Source of the DNA: Ignavibacteria bacterium
Lineage (GTDB): Bacteria; Bacteroidota; Ignavibacteria; Tepidaquicellales; Tepidaquicellaceae
Length of the DNA stretch: 64,000 nt
Direction: 5' to 3'
NCBI GenBank assembly: GCA_016719565.1
Contig: JADJYU010000005.1
Coordinates: 124,001 to 188,000 of the forward strand
Shown: piece after piece, positions 36,031 to 45,025 of the stretch
How positions within the stretch are numbered: the stretch's first letter is position 1
Layout: each line of letters opens with the position of its first letter
Translations under genes and position numbers: made by a program
Notes under the pieces: generated by a model
Database searches by the model: none
The model's input: the letters and a program-made list of their open reading frames with translations, nothing else
Told to the model about the DNA's origin: nothing

Positions 36031-38387
36031 ATGTCTCTAAAAATATCTTCAGTAATATTTTTTATATTAATATCCTTTTCATCGCAAGTTTTTTCTCAGG
36101 AAGAAGGACCTGTTACATACAAGATCGCAGGTATTGATACCAAAGGAAACCGTAATTATGAAAAAGGAACTATCATATCTTATTCAGGACTGAGACAGGG
36201 CGCAGAAATTACATTACCTTCCGATGAGACAAGAGATGCAATCACCAGACTCTGGAATATCGGCATTTTTTCTGATGTAAAAATTTACGTTGATAAGAAA
36301 TTCGGCAATGACATTTATCTTATTATAGAAGTGGAAGAGCTGCCGAGGGTTGAAAGCATTGAGATATCAGGCAATGATGAATTTTCAGATGAAGAAATAA
36401 AGGAAAAGATAAATATCGTTCCGGGTGAGGTGATCAGCGATCAGAAACTAAAAGACATTGAATACAATCTCAAAAAAAATTACGCAGAAGAGGGATTCGG
36501 ACTTGCGGAAATTAAAACTGATAAATTACTTTCGGCTAATAACGAAGCACGTATCAGAATAAAAATCAAAGAAGGTAACGAACTTACTGTAAACAAAATT
36601 ATAATTAAAGGAAACAAAAACATTCCGGCATCGGATCTTAAAGGAGCTTTTGAAGAAACGACGGAAGGCGTGTGGTGGAAATTCTGGGACGGCGCGGGTT
36701 TTGACAAAGCGAAATATGAGCAGGATAAAGATCTGTTGATTGATTTTTACAGGGAAAGAGGATTTAAGGATGCCGTAATTGTTTCAGAAAGACTTGATAT
36801 ACTTCCTTCCAAAGAAGACGTTAATATTGTTCTGGAAGTGGATGAGGGAAAAAGATTTTACATTAATAAAATAGAGTTCACGGGAAATACAGTATACGAA
36901 GACAGAGAGCTTGCAAACAGGCTTCAGCTGAGAAGCGGAAGCGTTTACAATACAAAACTTCTGCAGCAGAATATTTACGGCAATGAATTAGAATCAGACA
37001 TCAGCTCGCTTTATTTAGATAACGGCTACCTTTCCTTTAATGCAAACATTGAAGAGATACCTGTCGATGGAAATAAAGTAGATCTTAAGATTGATATCGC
37101 CGAAGGTAATCCGTTCAAATTCGGTCTGATAGGATTTGAAGGAAATGACAAAACGAAAGATAAAGTATTAAGAAGAGAACTTTACACAATTCCCGGAAAT
37201 TTTTTTACTAAGAGCGATATAAAACGAAGCATGCAGCAGCTTGCAGCTTTGAATTATTTCAATCCCGAAAAACTTACTCAGGATATATCACTTCAGAATG
37301 ACAGCACTGTAACTGTGAAATATATTGTAGAAGAAAAATCTTCTGATCAGTTCAATGCATCCATCGGATACAGCGGAAGTTTCGGAATAACCGGAGCGCT
37401 CGGACTTACTTTCAATAACTTTGACATTACACAGCCGTTCTCCGGCGGAGCAGGTCAGCTTATGAGTTTCAACTGGTCATTCGGAACAGGCGGCACATAC
37501 AGAACTTTTGACATCGGGTTTCAGGAGCCATGGCTTTATGACACACCTACACAGTTTGGTTTTAATATTTTTGATACAAGATCAAATTATTCTAATCTCG
37601 AACAGAAGGAAACGGGAGCATCAGTTAATGTCGGAAGAAGATTCAAATTCCCTGATGATTATTTCAGAGGCGACTGGACTTTAAAATTTCAGAGAACTAA
37701 TGTTATAAACGGAGACGAGGTTTATGAAGAAGGTATTAGAAATCAATTCAGTATTAGACAGATAATATCAAGATCTTCAGTATTTGAACCGGTTTTCCCT
37801 ACCACCGGTACAAAAGTTTCCAATTCAACTGAATTATCCGGAGGTCCTTTTCTGCCGGGCACTGTTGAGTTCATAAAAAATATTTTTCAGTCGAGGCTTA
37901 TACCCCGTTATCATTAAACAGGAAATTAGTTTTATTCTCGAACTTTCAGTTCTCCTTTATTAACTCATTTGCTAAAGATAAATATCTTCCGCCGAATGAG
38001 ACATTTTATATGGGAGGAAACGGACTCGCTTATAACACAATACCTTTAAGAGGATATGATGACAGAACAGTCGGTCCGCAGAATTCGGTCGGCAATCCGA
38101 TCGGCGGAAGAGTGACTGCTAAATACGGACTTGAGCTGAGATATTCATTATCCCTGGATCCGCTGCCGATATTCGCTTTGATCTTTGCAGAAGCCGGAAA
38201 TGTCTGGGCAGATATTAATAAAACAGATCCGTTTGATCTAAGAAAATCTGTTGGGATCGGAACAAGGCTAATACTCCCTGCTGTCGGACTAGTAGGATTT
38301 GATTTCGGTTATGGCTTTGACAGAAAAGCTGTCGACGGACAGGATCCGAAATGGCTTTTCCATTTTCAGTTCGGAAGAGGATTTTAA
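36031..38387 (+). CDS. bamA: Outer membrane protein assembly factor BamA (frameshifted)
   Basis: The central outer-membrane beta-barrel insertase. A signal peptide (MSLKISSVIFFILISFSSQVFS) is followed by five POTRA domains (about 28-420) and a C-terminal barrel. One T is missing from the run 37883-37887: as written the frame ends at 37917 (IFQSRLIPRYH), while T6 continues IFSVEAYTPLSLNRKLVLFSNF and joins FYMGGNGLAYNTIPLRGYDDRTVG (conserved RGY region) through to HFQFGRGF, the terminal aromatic. Restored length about 785 residues. BamA is essential, so this break almost certainly is not real in living cells. It lies with uppS, two ompH genes and lpxD. Confidence 0.92.
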
Positions 38388-38440
38388 TTACAATAACAAA
38401 AACTTAATTTAAATAAATAATAATAAAAAGGAGATATTCT

Positions 38441-39007
38441 TTGAAAACCAGTAACTTAAAAATAATAATATTTATAATTTCCGCGATAGGATTTTTTATG
38501 GCAGGAGACGCTAATGCGCAGTTAAAAGTCGGTTATGTCGACAGTGAAGTAATATTAAAGCAATTACCTGAAGCGCAGGAGGTGCAGAAAGAACTTGAAG
38601 CCCTGCAGAAATTATATCTTGATACTGTTCAGGCAAAAGAGTCTGAGCTTAAATCCAAAGCTGAAACTTTCAAAACCAGATATGAAGATGCGCAGAAAAG
38701 CGTTGAGTCAGGAAGCGTTTCTTCTGAAACAGATCTCAAAGCATTGAATGAAGAAATATCCGGACTACAGAACGAACTTCAGCAGCTGAGCGAATCCATG
38801 GACAATTACAAACAAAATATTCAAAACTCGCTGATTCAGAGACAGGCGGAATTATTCAAACCTGTAAAAGAAAAAATCACAAAGACTATTGAGGATGTTT
38901 CCAAATCGCTTAAAATAAACTTTGTATTTGATAAAGCAGACGGAACATTACTTTACGGCGATAAGGAATTTGATATTACTTTCAAAGTCCTCGATAAGCT
39001 GAAGTAA
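38441..39007 (+). CDS. OmpH/Skp periplasmic chaperone, copy 1
   Basis: 188 residues. A signal peptide (IIIFIISAIGFFMAGDANA) precedes KVGYVDSEVILKQLPEAQEVQKELEALQ, a long coiled coil (about 45-150) and the returning strand NFVFDKADGTLLY. Skp-type trimers escort unfolded outer-membrane proteins to BamA. The TTG start at 38441 has AGGAG at a good distance; no nearby ATG fits. Duplicate ompH genes after bamA are normal in this group. Confidence 0.9.
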   Translation: MKTSNLKIIIFIISAIGFFMAGDANAQLKVGYVDSEVILKQLPEAQEVQKELEALQKLYLDTVQAKESELKSKAETFKTRYEDAQKSVESGSVSSETDLKALNEEISGLQNELQQLSESMDNYKQNIQNSLIQRQAELFKPVKEKITKTIEDVSKSLKINFVFDKADGTLLYGDKEFDITFKVLDKLK

Positions 39008-39065
39008 ATTAAGAGGTGATGCGCTGTTTGCTGTTACCCTTGTATTACATTTTAAAAATTCATTT

Positions 39066-39599
39066 ATGAATATTACGAAATACATATCGTCGGGAATAAT
39101 CACACTTTCATTTTTTTTAATAATGACCGGAGGGATCTCCGCGCAGACGAAAGTGGGATATATAGATTCTAAGAGAATAGTTGAATCAATGCAGGAGTCA
39201 AGAGATGCTCAGCAGCGTCTCGATAACCTTGTAACTGAATGGCAGACTGAATTAAATCAGCTCCAGGACAGTCTCAAAGTTGTAAAAGCGGATTTTGAAA
39301 AAAAGAAACTTATTCTCACTGATCAGCTTAAGCAAAGTACTGAAGCGCAAATAACTGAACTTGAAGGAAAGGTCAGCAATTATAAAGTACAGAAGTTCGG
39401 TGAGGGCGGAGAGTATTTTCTCAAGCAGACTGAATTTATGAAACCGGTTCAGGACAGAATATTCAAAGCAATTGAGGTGGTGGCAAAAGACGGAAGCTTT
39501 GATTATGTGTTTGACAGGAGCAGTGAAATACTTCTGCTTTATGTTAATGAAAATTATGACCTGACTTTGAAGGTTCTTAACGAAATCGAAGGTAAATAA
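39066..39599 (+). CDS. OmpH/Skp periplasmic chaperone, copy 2
   Basis: 177 residues, paralogue of the preceding gene. Signal peptide ending GGISAQT, then KVGYIDSKRIVESMQESRDAQQRLDNL, a coiled coil and the end FDYVFDRSSEILLLYVNENYDLTLKVLNEI. It should form Skp-like trimers in the periplasm. Its stop codon is directly followed by the ATG of lpxD at 39600. Confidence 0.9.
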   Translation: MNITKYISSGIITLSFFLIMTGGISAQTKVGYIDSKRIVESMQESRDAQQRLDNLVTEWQTELNQLQDSLKVVKADFEKKKLILTDQLKQSTEAQITELEGKVSNYKVQKFGEGGEYFLKQTEFMKPVQDRIFKAIEVVAKDGSFDYVFDRSSEILLLYVNENYDLTLKVLNEIEGK

Positions 39600-40616
39600 A
39601 TGAAGCTAAGTGAGATCGCAGATATTACAGAAGGTAAGATTGAAGGAAATGCAGAAATGTTAATTACAGGTATAGGAAAGATCGAAACGGCAAATGAAAA
39701 TGAGATCACATTTATTTCAAATCCGAAATACGAAAAATTTTTTGATTCTACGAAAGCCGGTTGTGTAATTGTCACTGAAGACTTCATTAATAAAGGTAAT
39801 GAAGTCTCTTCTATATTAAGAGTAAAGGATCCATACAATTCTTTTTTAAAATTACTTGAGATTTTTGAGATCAATGAAGATGAATCGCTGACAGGTATTT
39901 CCGAAAAAAGTATTATTGACAAAGAAACTGAAATCGGAAAAAATGTTTATGCCGGTATCAATGCCGTCATTGAGAAAGGATGTAAGATCGGAGATGATAC
40001 AAAAATATTTCCAAACGTTTATATCGGAATAAATTGTGTAATCGGAAAAAACTGTAAGATATTTCCTAATGTTACGATATACAGAGATACTGAAATTGGA
40101 GACAATGTAATTATTCATTCCGGAACAGTCATCGGATCCGACGGATTTGGATTTGCGAAACAGAAAGACACTTCTTATAAAAAAATTCCGCAGACAGGTA
40201 ATGTCGTTATCGAAAGCAATGTGGAGATAGGTTCGAACACTTCAATCGACAGAGCGACAATCGGCGAGACAAGGATCTGCAAAGGCGTCAAGCTTGATAA
40301 TCAGATACAGATCGCGCACAATGTAGTGATCGGTGAGAATACCGTAATAGCAGCTCAGGTTGGGATCGCCGGTTCTACCAAGATCGGAAAGAGATGCATG
40401 ATAGGCGGTCAGTCCGGAATCGTCGGGCATCTGGACATCTGCGATGATGTCGTGATCGGCGCTGCAGTCGGAGTTTCAAAATCAATTACAGTCCCGGGAA
40501 TTTATACCGGTTACAGAGTAAGACCTTACCGCGAAGATCTGAAGATCGAAGCGCGGATCAAAAATCTTGACAAGCTCGAAGAAAGAATAAAAAAACTGGA
40601 ATCTTCCGGAAAATAA
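39600..40616 (+). CDS. lpxD: UDP-3-O-acylglucosamine N-acyltransferase
   Basis: Third step of lipid A synthesis, transferring a 3-hydroxyacyl chain from ACP. 338 residues. The N-terminal uridine-binding domain (ITFISNPKYEKFFDSTKAGCVIV) is followed by a left-handed beta-helix of hexapeptide repeats (about 105-300; IGKNVYAGINAVIEKGCKIGD). GSDGFGFAKQ, and DRATIGET...LDNQIQIAHNV with the catalytic His in IAHNV, are conserved LpxD elements. A short helical C-terminal tail closes it. It abuts ompH2 and is 10 bp before lpxC-fabZ, so one operon. Confidence 0.95.
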   Translation: MKLSEIADITEGKIEGNAEMLITGIGKIETANENEITFISNPKYEKFFDSTKAGCVIVTEDFINKGNEVSSILRVKDPYNSFLKLLEIFEINEDESLTGISEKSIIDKETEIGKNVYAGINAVIEKGCKIGDDTKIFPNVYIGINCVIGKNCKIFPNVTIYRDTEIGDNVIIHSGTVIGSDGFGFAKQKDTSYKKIPQTGNVVIESNVEIGSNTSIDRATIGETRICKGVKLDNQIQIAHNVVIGENTVIAAQVGIAGSTKIGKRCMIGGQSGIVGHLDICDDVVIGAAVGVSKSITVPGIYTGYRVRPYREDLKIEARIKNLDKLEERIKKLESSGK

Positions 40617-40626
40617 TTTTTATATT

Positions 40627-42033
40627 ATGTTAGAAAAACAGCGTACCATAAAAAATGAGATCACAATGTCAGGCGTCGGACTTCATACCGGCAATAGATC
40701 TAACATGACATTCAAACCTGCTCCCGAAAATTACGGCGTTAAATTTAAAAGAATTGATCTCCCGGACTCTCCTGAAATTCCCGCTGATATTGATCACGTA
40801 ATTGATATCTCCAGAGGAACTACCATTGCAAAAGACGGCGCGGAAGTTCATACAGTCGAACATGTGCTTGCAAGTATCATGGGCTGTGAAATTGATAACA
40901 TCATCATTGAGCTCGATTCGAATGAACCGCCAATAATGGACGGCAGCGCGAAAGATTATGTGGAAACTCTGAAGAAAGCCGATATAGTAGAACAGGAAGC
41001 AAAGAGAGATTATCTTGTCATTGAAGATACGGTTCATTATCATGATGATAAAACCAATGTTGACATAGTTGCTCTGCCTTTGAAAGATGATTTTAGAATT
41101 TCCGTGATGATAGATTATAACAATCCAGCTCTCGGCGTGCAACATACGGGTTTGTTCAATCTTCAGAAAGAATTTGAAAAAGAGTTTGCGCCTTCGAGAA
41201 CGTTTTGCTTTTTGAGTGAGATTGAATATCTGCAGGAACAGAATCTTATCAAAGGCGGCGATCTGAATAATGCCATTGTCATAGTTGATAAAGACGCTTC
41301 CGATGAAGAACTGGAAAGTCTGCAAAAAAAGATCGGCATTGAAGAAAGCATTATGCTCGGATCGAACGGAATACTTAACAACCGCGAGCTTAGATTCCGC
41401 AACGAACCGGCGAGACACAAGCTGCTTGATCTCATCGGCGACCTCGCGCTAATCGGGGCTCCTGTAAAGGGACAGATACTTGCAGCAAGACCGGGGCATA
41501 AATCCAATGTTGAATTTACAAAAATGCTGCGAAAGCTCTATCTGCAAAAAAAAATCGAGAAAAAATTTCAGGTGCTCAAATCCGAGAACTGTATTTTTGA
41601 CATTGAAGCGATTTTAGAGATCATGCCTCACAGATATCCTTTCCTGATGGTTGACAGAATAATAGATATCGAAGTAAATAAAAGAATAGTCGGAATAAAA
41701 AACGTTACTTATAACGAGCCGTTTTTCAACGGACATTTCCCGAACAGAAGAGTTATGCCCGGAGTATTGATAGTGGAAGCAATGGCGCAATGCGGTTTCA
41801 TATTGCTTTTAAATTCACTCGACGATCCGCAGAGTAAGATGGCTTACTTCGCTTCCATAGAAAAAGTAAAATTCAGAAAACCCGTAACACCCGGTGATCA
41901 GCTTGTATTTGAAATGTATCTGCTTTCATTCAAAAGCGGCATCTGCAAAATTGCAGGTAAAGCTTATAAAAACTACATCGGCGGTGAACTTGCGTGTGAA
42001 GGTGAATTTATGGCGGCGGTAGTTGACAAATAG
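40627..42033 (+). CDS. Bifunctional LpxC deacetylase / FabZ dehydratase
   Basis: 468 residues. LpxC (about 1-300) removes acetate from UDP-3-O-acyl-GlcNAc in lipid A synthesis, with zinc ligands in VHTVEHVLASIMG and RHKLLDLIGDLALIG. FabZ (about 320-468) dehydrates 3-hydroxyacyl-ACP, with the active-site His in IMPHRYPFLMVDRI and Glu in MPGVLIVEAMAQ. The fusion is a known trait of Bacteroidota, Chlorobi and relatives. In those genomes lpxA often follows; here the stop TAG is directly followed by a heptamer array and an insertion sequence. Confidence 0.96.
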   Translation: MLEKQRTIKNEITMSGVGLHTGNRSNMTFKPAPENYGVKFKRIDLPDSPEIPADIDHVIDISRGTTIAKDGAEVHTVEHVLASIMGCEIDNIIIELDSNEPPIMDGSAKDYVETLKKADIVEQEAKRDYLVIEDTVHYHDDKTNVDIVALPLKDDFRISVMIDYNNPALGVQHTGLFNLQKEFEKEFAPSRTFCFLSEIEYLQEQNLIKGGDLNNAIVIVDKDASDEELESLQKKIGIEESIMLGSNGILNNRELRFRNEPARHKLLDLIGDLALIGAPVKGQILAARPGHKSNVEFTKMLRKLYLQKKIEKKFQVLKSENCIFDIEAILEIMPHRYPFLMVDRIIDIEVNKRIVGIKNVTYNEPFFNGHFPNRRVMPGVLIVEAMAQCGFILLLNSLDDPQSKMAYFASIEKVKFRKPVTPGDQLVFEMYLLSFKSGICKIAGKAYKNYIGGELACEGEFMAAVVDK

Positions 42034-42043
42034 TTAATAGTTA

Positions 42044-43148
42044 ACTGAAGTTACGCAAAGATGAAAACTATAAGCAAAATAAAGCGGTTATATAGTTGTT
42101 ATGAACAAACTAATTTTCAAAACCGCCTTATTTGCTTATATAAATTCTATTTGTTTTAGAAATTTTAGTCCAACATGTGTTAAAATTTCTAAAATCTATA
42201 ACAACAATATAGTTGTTGATTCCAAATGCTCTTGTATCTCACACGATAAGCTGCAACGATTATTGCAGATGGAGCAGAAATGGAATTTATTTTAAAACAA
42301 AAATATGGTCATCTGATCAGCAAGAAATTTGATTTAAACTACAATAAATCAAAAAGAAAAAAAACGTTCTTAATCATTGACGATACAATACTCGCTAAGC
42401 CGTTTAGTAAAGAACTTGAATTATTAACTTGGGTTTATTCACCCAGCGACAAAAAATCTTTGCTTGGTCTAAATGCTGTATTTGTTATCTGGACTGACGG
42501 TAACACCCGTTTCCCAATTGGCTTTCGCCTAATGAACATTGATGACAAAAAAATCCCGCATTGATCTGGCTATGGATATTTTGAAAGATGCTAAAAATTT
42601 TACAAAGTAAATCCAGATTATGTTTTAATGGATTCTTTTTATCCGGCTGCAAAATTATTAAAACTGATTCGTAAATTCAGATGGCATTGGATCGCAAAAA
42701 TAAAATCTAACCGCCTGATAAATGATGTTCAAGTTAAAGATTTCTTTAGTTACAGATACGGAAATAAAACTGGTCAAATGTATCAGAAAAAAGTTAGAGT
42801 TAAAGTAAAAGTTACAAAACAAAATGATAATTACTGGGCAACCAGTGATATTAAATTAGAGTCTTCTATAATTCGAAAACTATATAGAAAACGACAAATA
42901 ATTGAAGAATTCTTTAAAATTCTAAAATCAGAGCTTATGATTGAAGGTTGTCCATCTAGAACTAAAACAGCCCAGGTAAATCACATCTATTTTGTATTAA
43001 TTGCTTTTTGTCAGCTTGAAGAATTTAGAATCAAAAAAAACATTACAACAATTTACAAAATAAGATTAGTACTTCTTGATTGCATTATACAAAAAAACTT
43101 AAAATGGAATTTAAAATCAAACATATTTTAGCTTTGCGTAACTTCAGT
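42044..43148 (+). mobile_element. IS4-like insertion sequence with 17-bp inverted repeats
   Basis: Perfect terminal inverted repeats ACTGAAGTTACGCAAAG at 42044-42060 and its complement at 43132-43148 bound a 1,105-bp element with one transposase gene. It sits within a heptamer array just after lpxC-fabZ. Intact ends suggest recent arrival, but the transposase frame is broken, so it may move only in trans. Confidence 0.85.
42101..43131 (+). pseudogene. IS4-like DDE transposase, three frame breaks
   Basis: A DDE transposase in pieces: 42101-42295 (MNKLIFKTALFAY...), then a -1 shift to LKQKYGHLISKKFDLN...FLIIDDTILAKPFSKE, where the first catalytic Asp lies in IDDT. A +1 shift follows at the A-run 42547-42553 (SRIDLAMDILKDAKN), then -1 near 42606 into NPDYVLMDSFYPAAKLL with the second Asp. 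The final piece has LYRKRQIIEEFFKILKSEL, matching the Y-x2-R-x3-E-x6-K signature of IS4-type transposases (catalytic Glu). Restored length about 340 residues. The A7 shift could in principle be programmed, but three shifts make decay or read error likelier. Confidence 0.82.
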
Positions 43149-43297
43149 AGTTAATAGTTAATAGTTAATAGTTAATAGTTAATAGTTAATAGTTAATAGT
43201 TAATAGTTAATAGTTAATAGTTAATAGTTAATAGTTAATAGTTAATAGTTAATAGTTTAGGAAATCTAATAGAATTTGAAGAACTTAACCATAGATC

Positions 43298-43322
43298 GTA
43301 GCCGCAGAATTTAACCTGCGGA
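43298..43322. repeat. CCGCAG hairpin element, copy 1
   Basis: CGTAGCCGCAGAATTTAACC then TGCGG; CCGCAG pairs with CTGCGG around an AT-rich loop. It recurs 135 bp downstream. Confidence 0.6.
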
Positions 43323-43391
43323 AAATAAAAGCTTAATCCTCTAAGAATCGATTCAAATCCACCACCCTCTTACATCTACTTTGATAAACAA

Positions 43392-43417
43392 TTTTCAAAT
43401 TACGGAAAATTTGAAAA
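43392..43417. other. Perfect 10-bp AT hairpin
   Basis: TTTTCAAATT (43392-43401) pairs with AATTTGAAAA (43408-43417) around the loop ACGGAA. It lies between the two CCGCAG elements in the gap between the IS and pgk. Confidence 0.5.
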
Positions 43418-43432
43418 ACATAACTTCACTTC

Positions 43433-43457
43433 GTAGCCGCAGATTTTAACCTGCGGA
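43433..43457. repeat. CCGCAG hairpin element, copy 2
   Basis: CGTAGCCGCAGATTTTAACC then TGCGG; differs from copy 1 by one loop base. The two copies are 135 bp apart in the same orientation. Confidence 0.6.
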
Positions 43458-43571
43458 AATAAATAAATCTGAGAAATGTATTTCAAATCAACCTGATCTA
43501 AAATTAGTTTAGATCTGAATCTGGTTTTAAATATAAATTTTAATTCTGCCTTTTTTAAATCTCTTAGCGCA

Positions 43572-43609
43572 CCGTCCCCAATCGGACAGTCTAGGGAGAT
43601 TGGAAACGG
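43572..43609 (-). terminator. Hairpin at the 3' end of pgk
   Basis: On the minus strand CCGTTTCCAATC pairs with GATTGGGGACGG over 12 positions, two of them U.G wobbles. On the plus strand those two become C/A mismatches. The structure therefore favours RNA from the minus strand, the pgk transcript, 14 nt after its stop. No strong U-run follows. Confidence 0.55.
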
Positions 43610-43622
43610 GGAATTTAGAAAT

Positions 43623-44846
43623 TTATTTATCCGTTAGCGCTTCGACGCCCGGAAGTTTTTTCCCTTCGAGAAACTCGAGAGATGCGCCTCCGCCGGTGGA
43701 TACATGTGAGATCTTTTTTTCAAGTCCGGCTTTTGCAACTGCGCTTGCCGAGTCACCTCCGCCTATTATAGTAACAGTACCTTTTGCGGTTGCATCAGCA
43801 AGAGCTTTCGCGATCTGCATGGTGCCTTCTGCAAAATCATCAATTTCAAATACTCCCATCGGACCATTCCATACGACGGTTTTTGATTTTAATATTTCAT
43901 CTGAATAAAGCTTAATTGTCCCGGGTCCGATATCTACTCCCGTCCAGTCATTATATTCGGAAGTAATTCCGTCGGCTTTCACTGTAACAGTCTTTGAACC
44001 CTGTTCGAATTTTTCCGCCATCAGTACATCCGACGGAAGCAAAAGTTTTGTATTTGAAGTCTTCGCCTTTTCAAGAATTTCCTTAGCGAGTCCGACTTTA
44101 TCTTCTTCGAGTATTGACTTCCCAATATTGTAACCCATAGCTTTATAAAATGTAAACATCATTCCGCCTCCTATGAGAATAGTATCCGCAGAGCCGAGTA
44201 GATTTTCAAGCACGTCGATCTTTCCGGAGATCTTAGAGCCGCCGAGTATTGCGCACAAAGGTCTTGCGGGATCTATTATCGCCCCTGATAAATACTTAAG
44301 CTCTTTTTCCATCAGGTAACCTGCGGCGCATGTCTTTATAAAATGCGTAACTCCTTCAGTGGAAGCATGCGCTCTGTGCGCAGTCCCGAATGCGTCGTTT
44401 ACATATATATCTCCGTAAGATGCCAGCTTTTCTGCAAAGCCCGGATCGTTCTTCTCTTCCTCTTTATAAAATCTTAAATTCTCCAATAAAAGCACGTCTC
44501 CTCCCTGCATTTCGTTTATTACTTCAGTATTGTTTTTGCTGATACAGTCATCGGAAAATAACACAGGGAAATTCAGCACGTTTGATAAATATTCGGCAAC
44601 TGCAGACAAAGTATACTTGGGATTCTTTTCACCCTTAGGTCTTCCGAGATGACTCATAAGAATGCATTTTCCGCCGTTCTTTATAATTGCCTTAATAGTT
44701 GGCAGAGACTGAAGTATTCTGTTATCATCAGTGATAATTCCGTTCTCATCTATAGGAACATTGAAATCAACTCTGACTAAAACTCTTTTATTTTCAATTT
44801 CATTTTTATTTATCAGGTCTTGAAGTGTAAGTTTGTTTGAGGACAT
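43623..44846 (-). CDS. pgk: Phosphoglycerate kinase
   Basis: Transfers phosphate from 1,3-bisphosphoglycerate to ADP in glycolysis. 407 residues. N-domain substrate residues in VLVRVDFNVPIDENG and LMSHLGRPKGEKNPKYTL, hinge region LGGSKISGKIDVLENLL, the nucleotide part WNGPMGVFEIDDFAEGT and the C-terminal GGGDSASAVAKAG...HVSTGGGASLEFLEGKKLPGVEAL. ATG start at 44846. It is monocistronic, convergent with the lpx operon across the repeat-rich region. Confidence 0.97.
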   Translation of the reverse strand: MSSNKLTLQDLINKNEIENKRVLVRVDFNVPIDENGIITDDNRILQSLPTIKAIIKNGGKCILMSHLGRPKGEKNPKYTLSAVAEYLSNVLNFPVLFSDDCISKNNTEVINEMQGGDVLLLENLRFYKEEEKNDPGFAEKLASYGDIYVNDAFGTAHRAHASTEGVTHFIKTCAAGYLMEKELKYLSGAIIDPARPLCAILGGSKISGKIDVLENLLGSADTILIGGGMMFTFYKAMGYNIGKSILEEDKVGLAKEILEKAKTSNTKLLLPSDVLMAEKFEQGSKTVTVKADGITSEYNDWTGVDIGPGTIKLYSDEILKSKTVVWNGPMGVFEIDDFAEGTMQIAKALADATAKGTVTIIGGGDSASAVAKAGLEKKISHVSTGGGASLEFLEGKKLPGVEALTDK

Positions 44847-45025
44847 TGTATTTTTAGATTAGATTGAGATTTATTATTTGGTAAAAATAGCTAAATGAAT
44901 ATTTCTTATGAATATACTTTTACGGTATTTTTTAAATTAACCGGGGATACAAAATACAATACCTCTGCAACATTCAAATTTTTCCGAATATGTCAGAGGT
45001 ACATAATTATTTAATCTGTAATACT

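Larger units (their letters stand above)
42031..43258 (+). repeat. TTAATAG heptamer array split by an insertion sequence
   Basis: The array begins with the lpxC-fabZ stop TAG (42031-42043, about two units), is interrupted by the IS element, and resumes at 43148-43258 with about fifteen units of TAGTTAA ending TAGTTTAG. The repeat nature of the target hides any target-site duplication; AGTTA is possible. Confidence 0.85.

Noticed and set aside
43340..43370. tRNA T-loop-like text (GATTCAAATCC)
   Set aside because: No acceptor stem, anticodon arm or D-arm can be formed around it.
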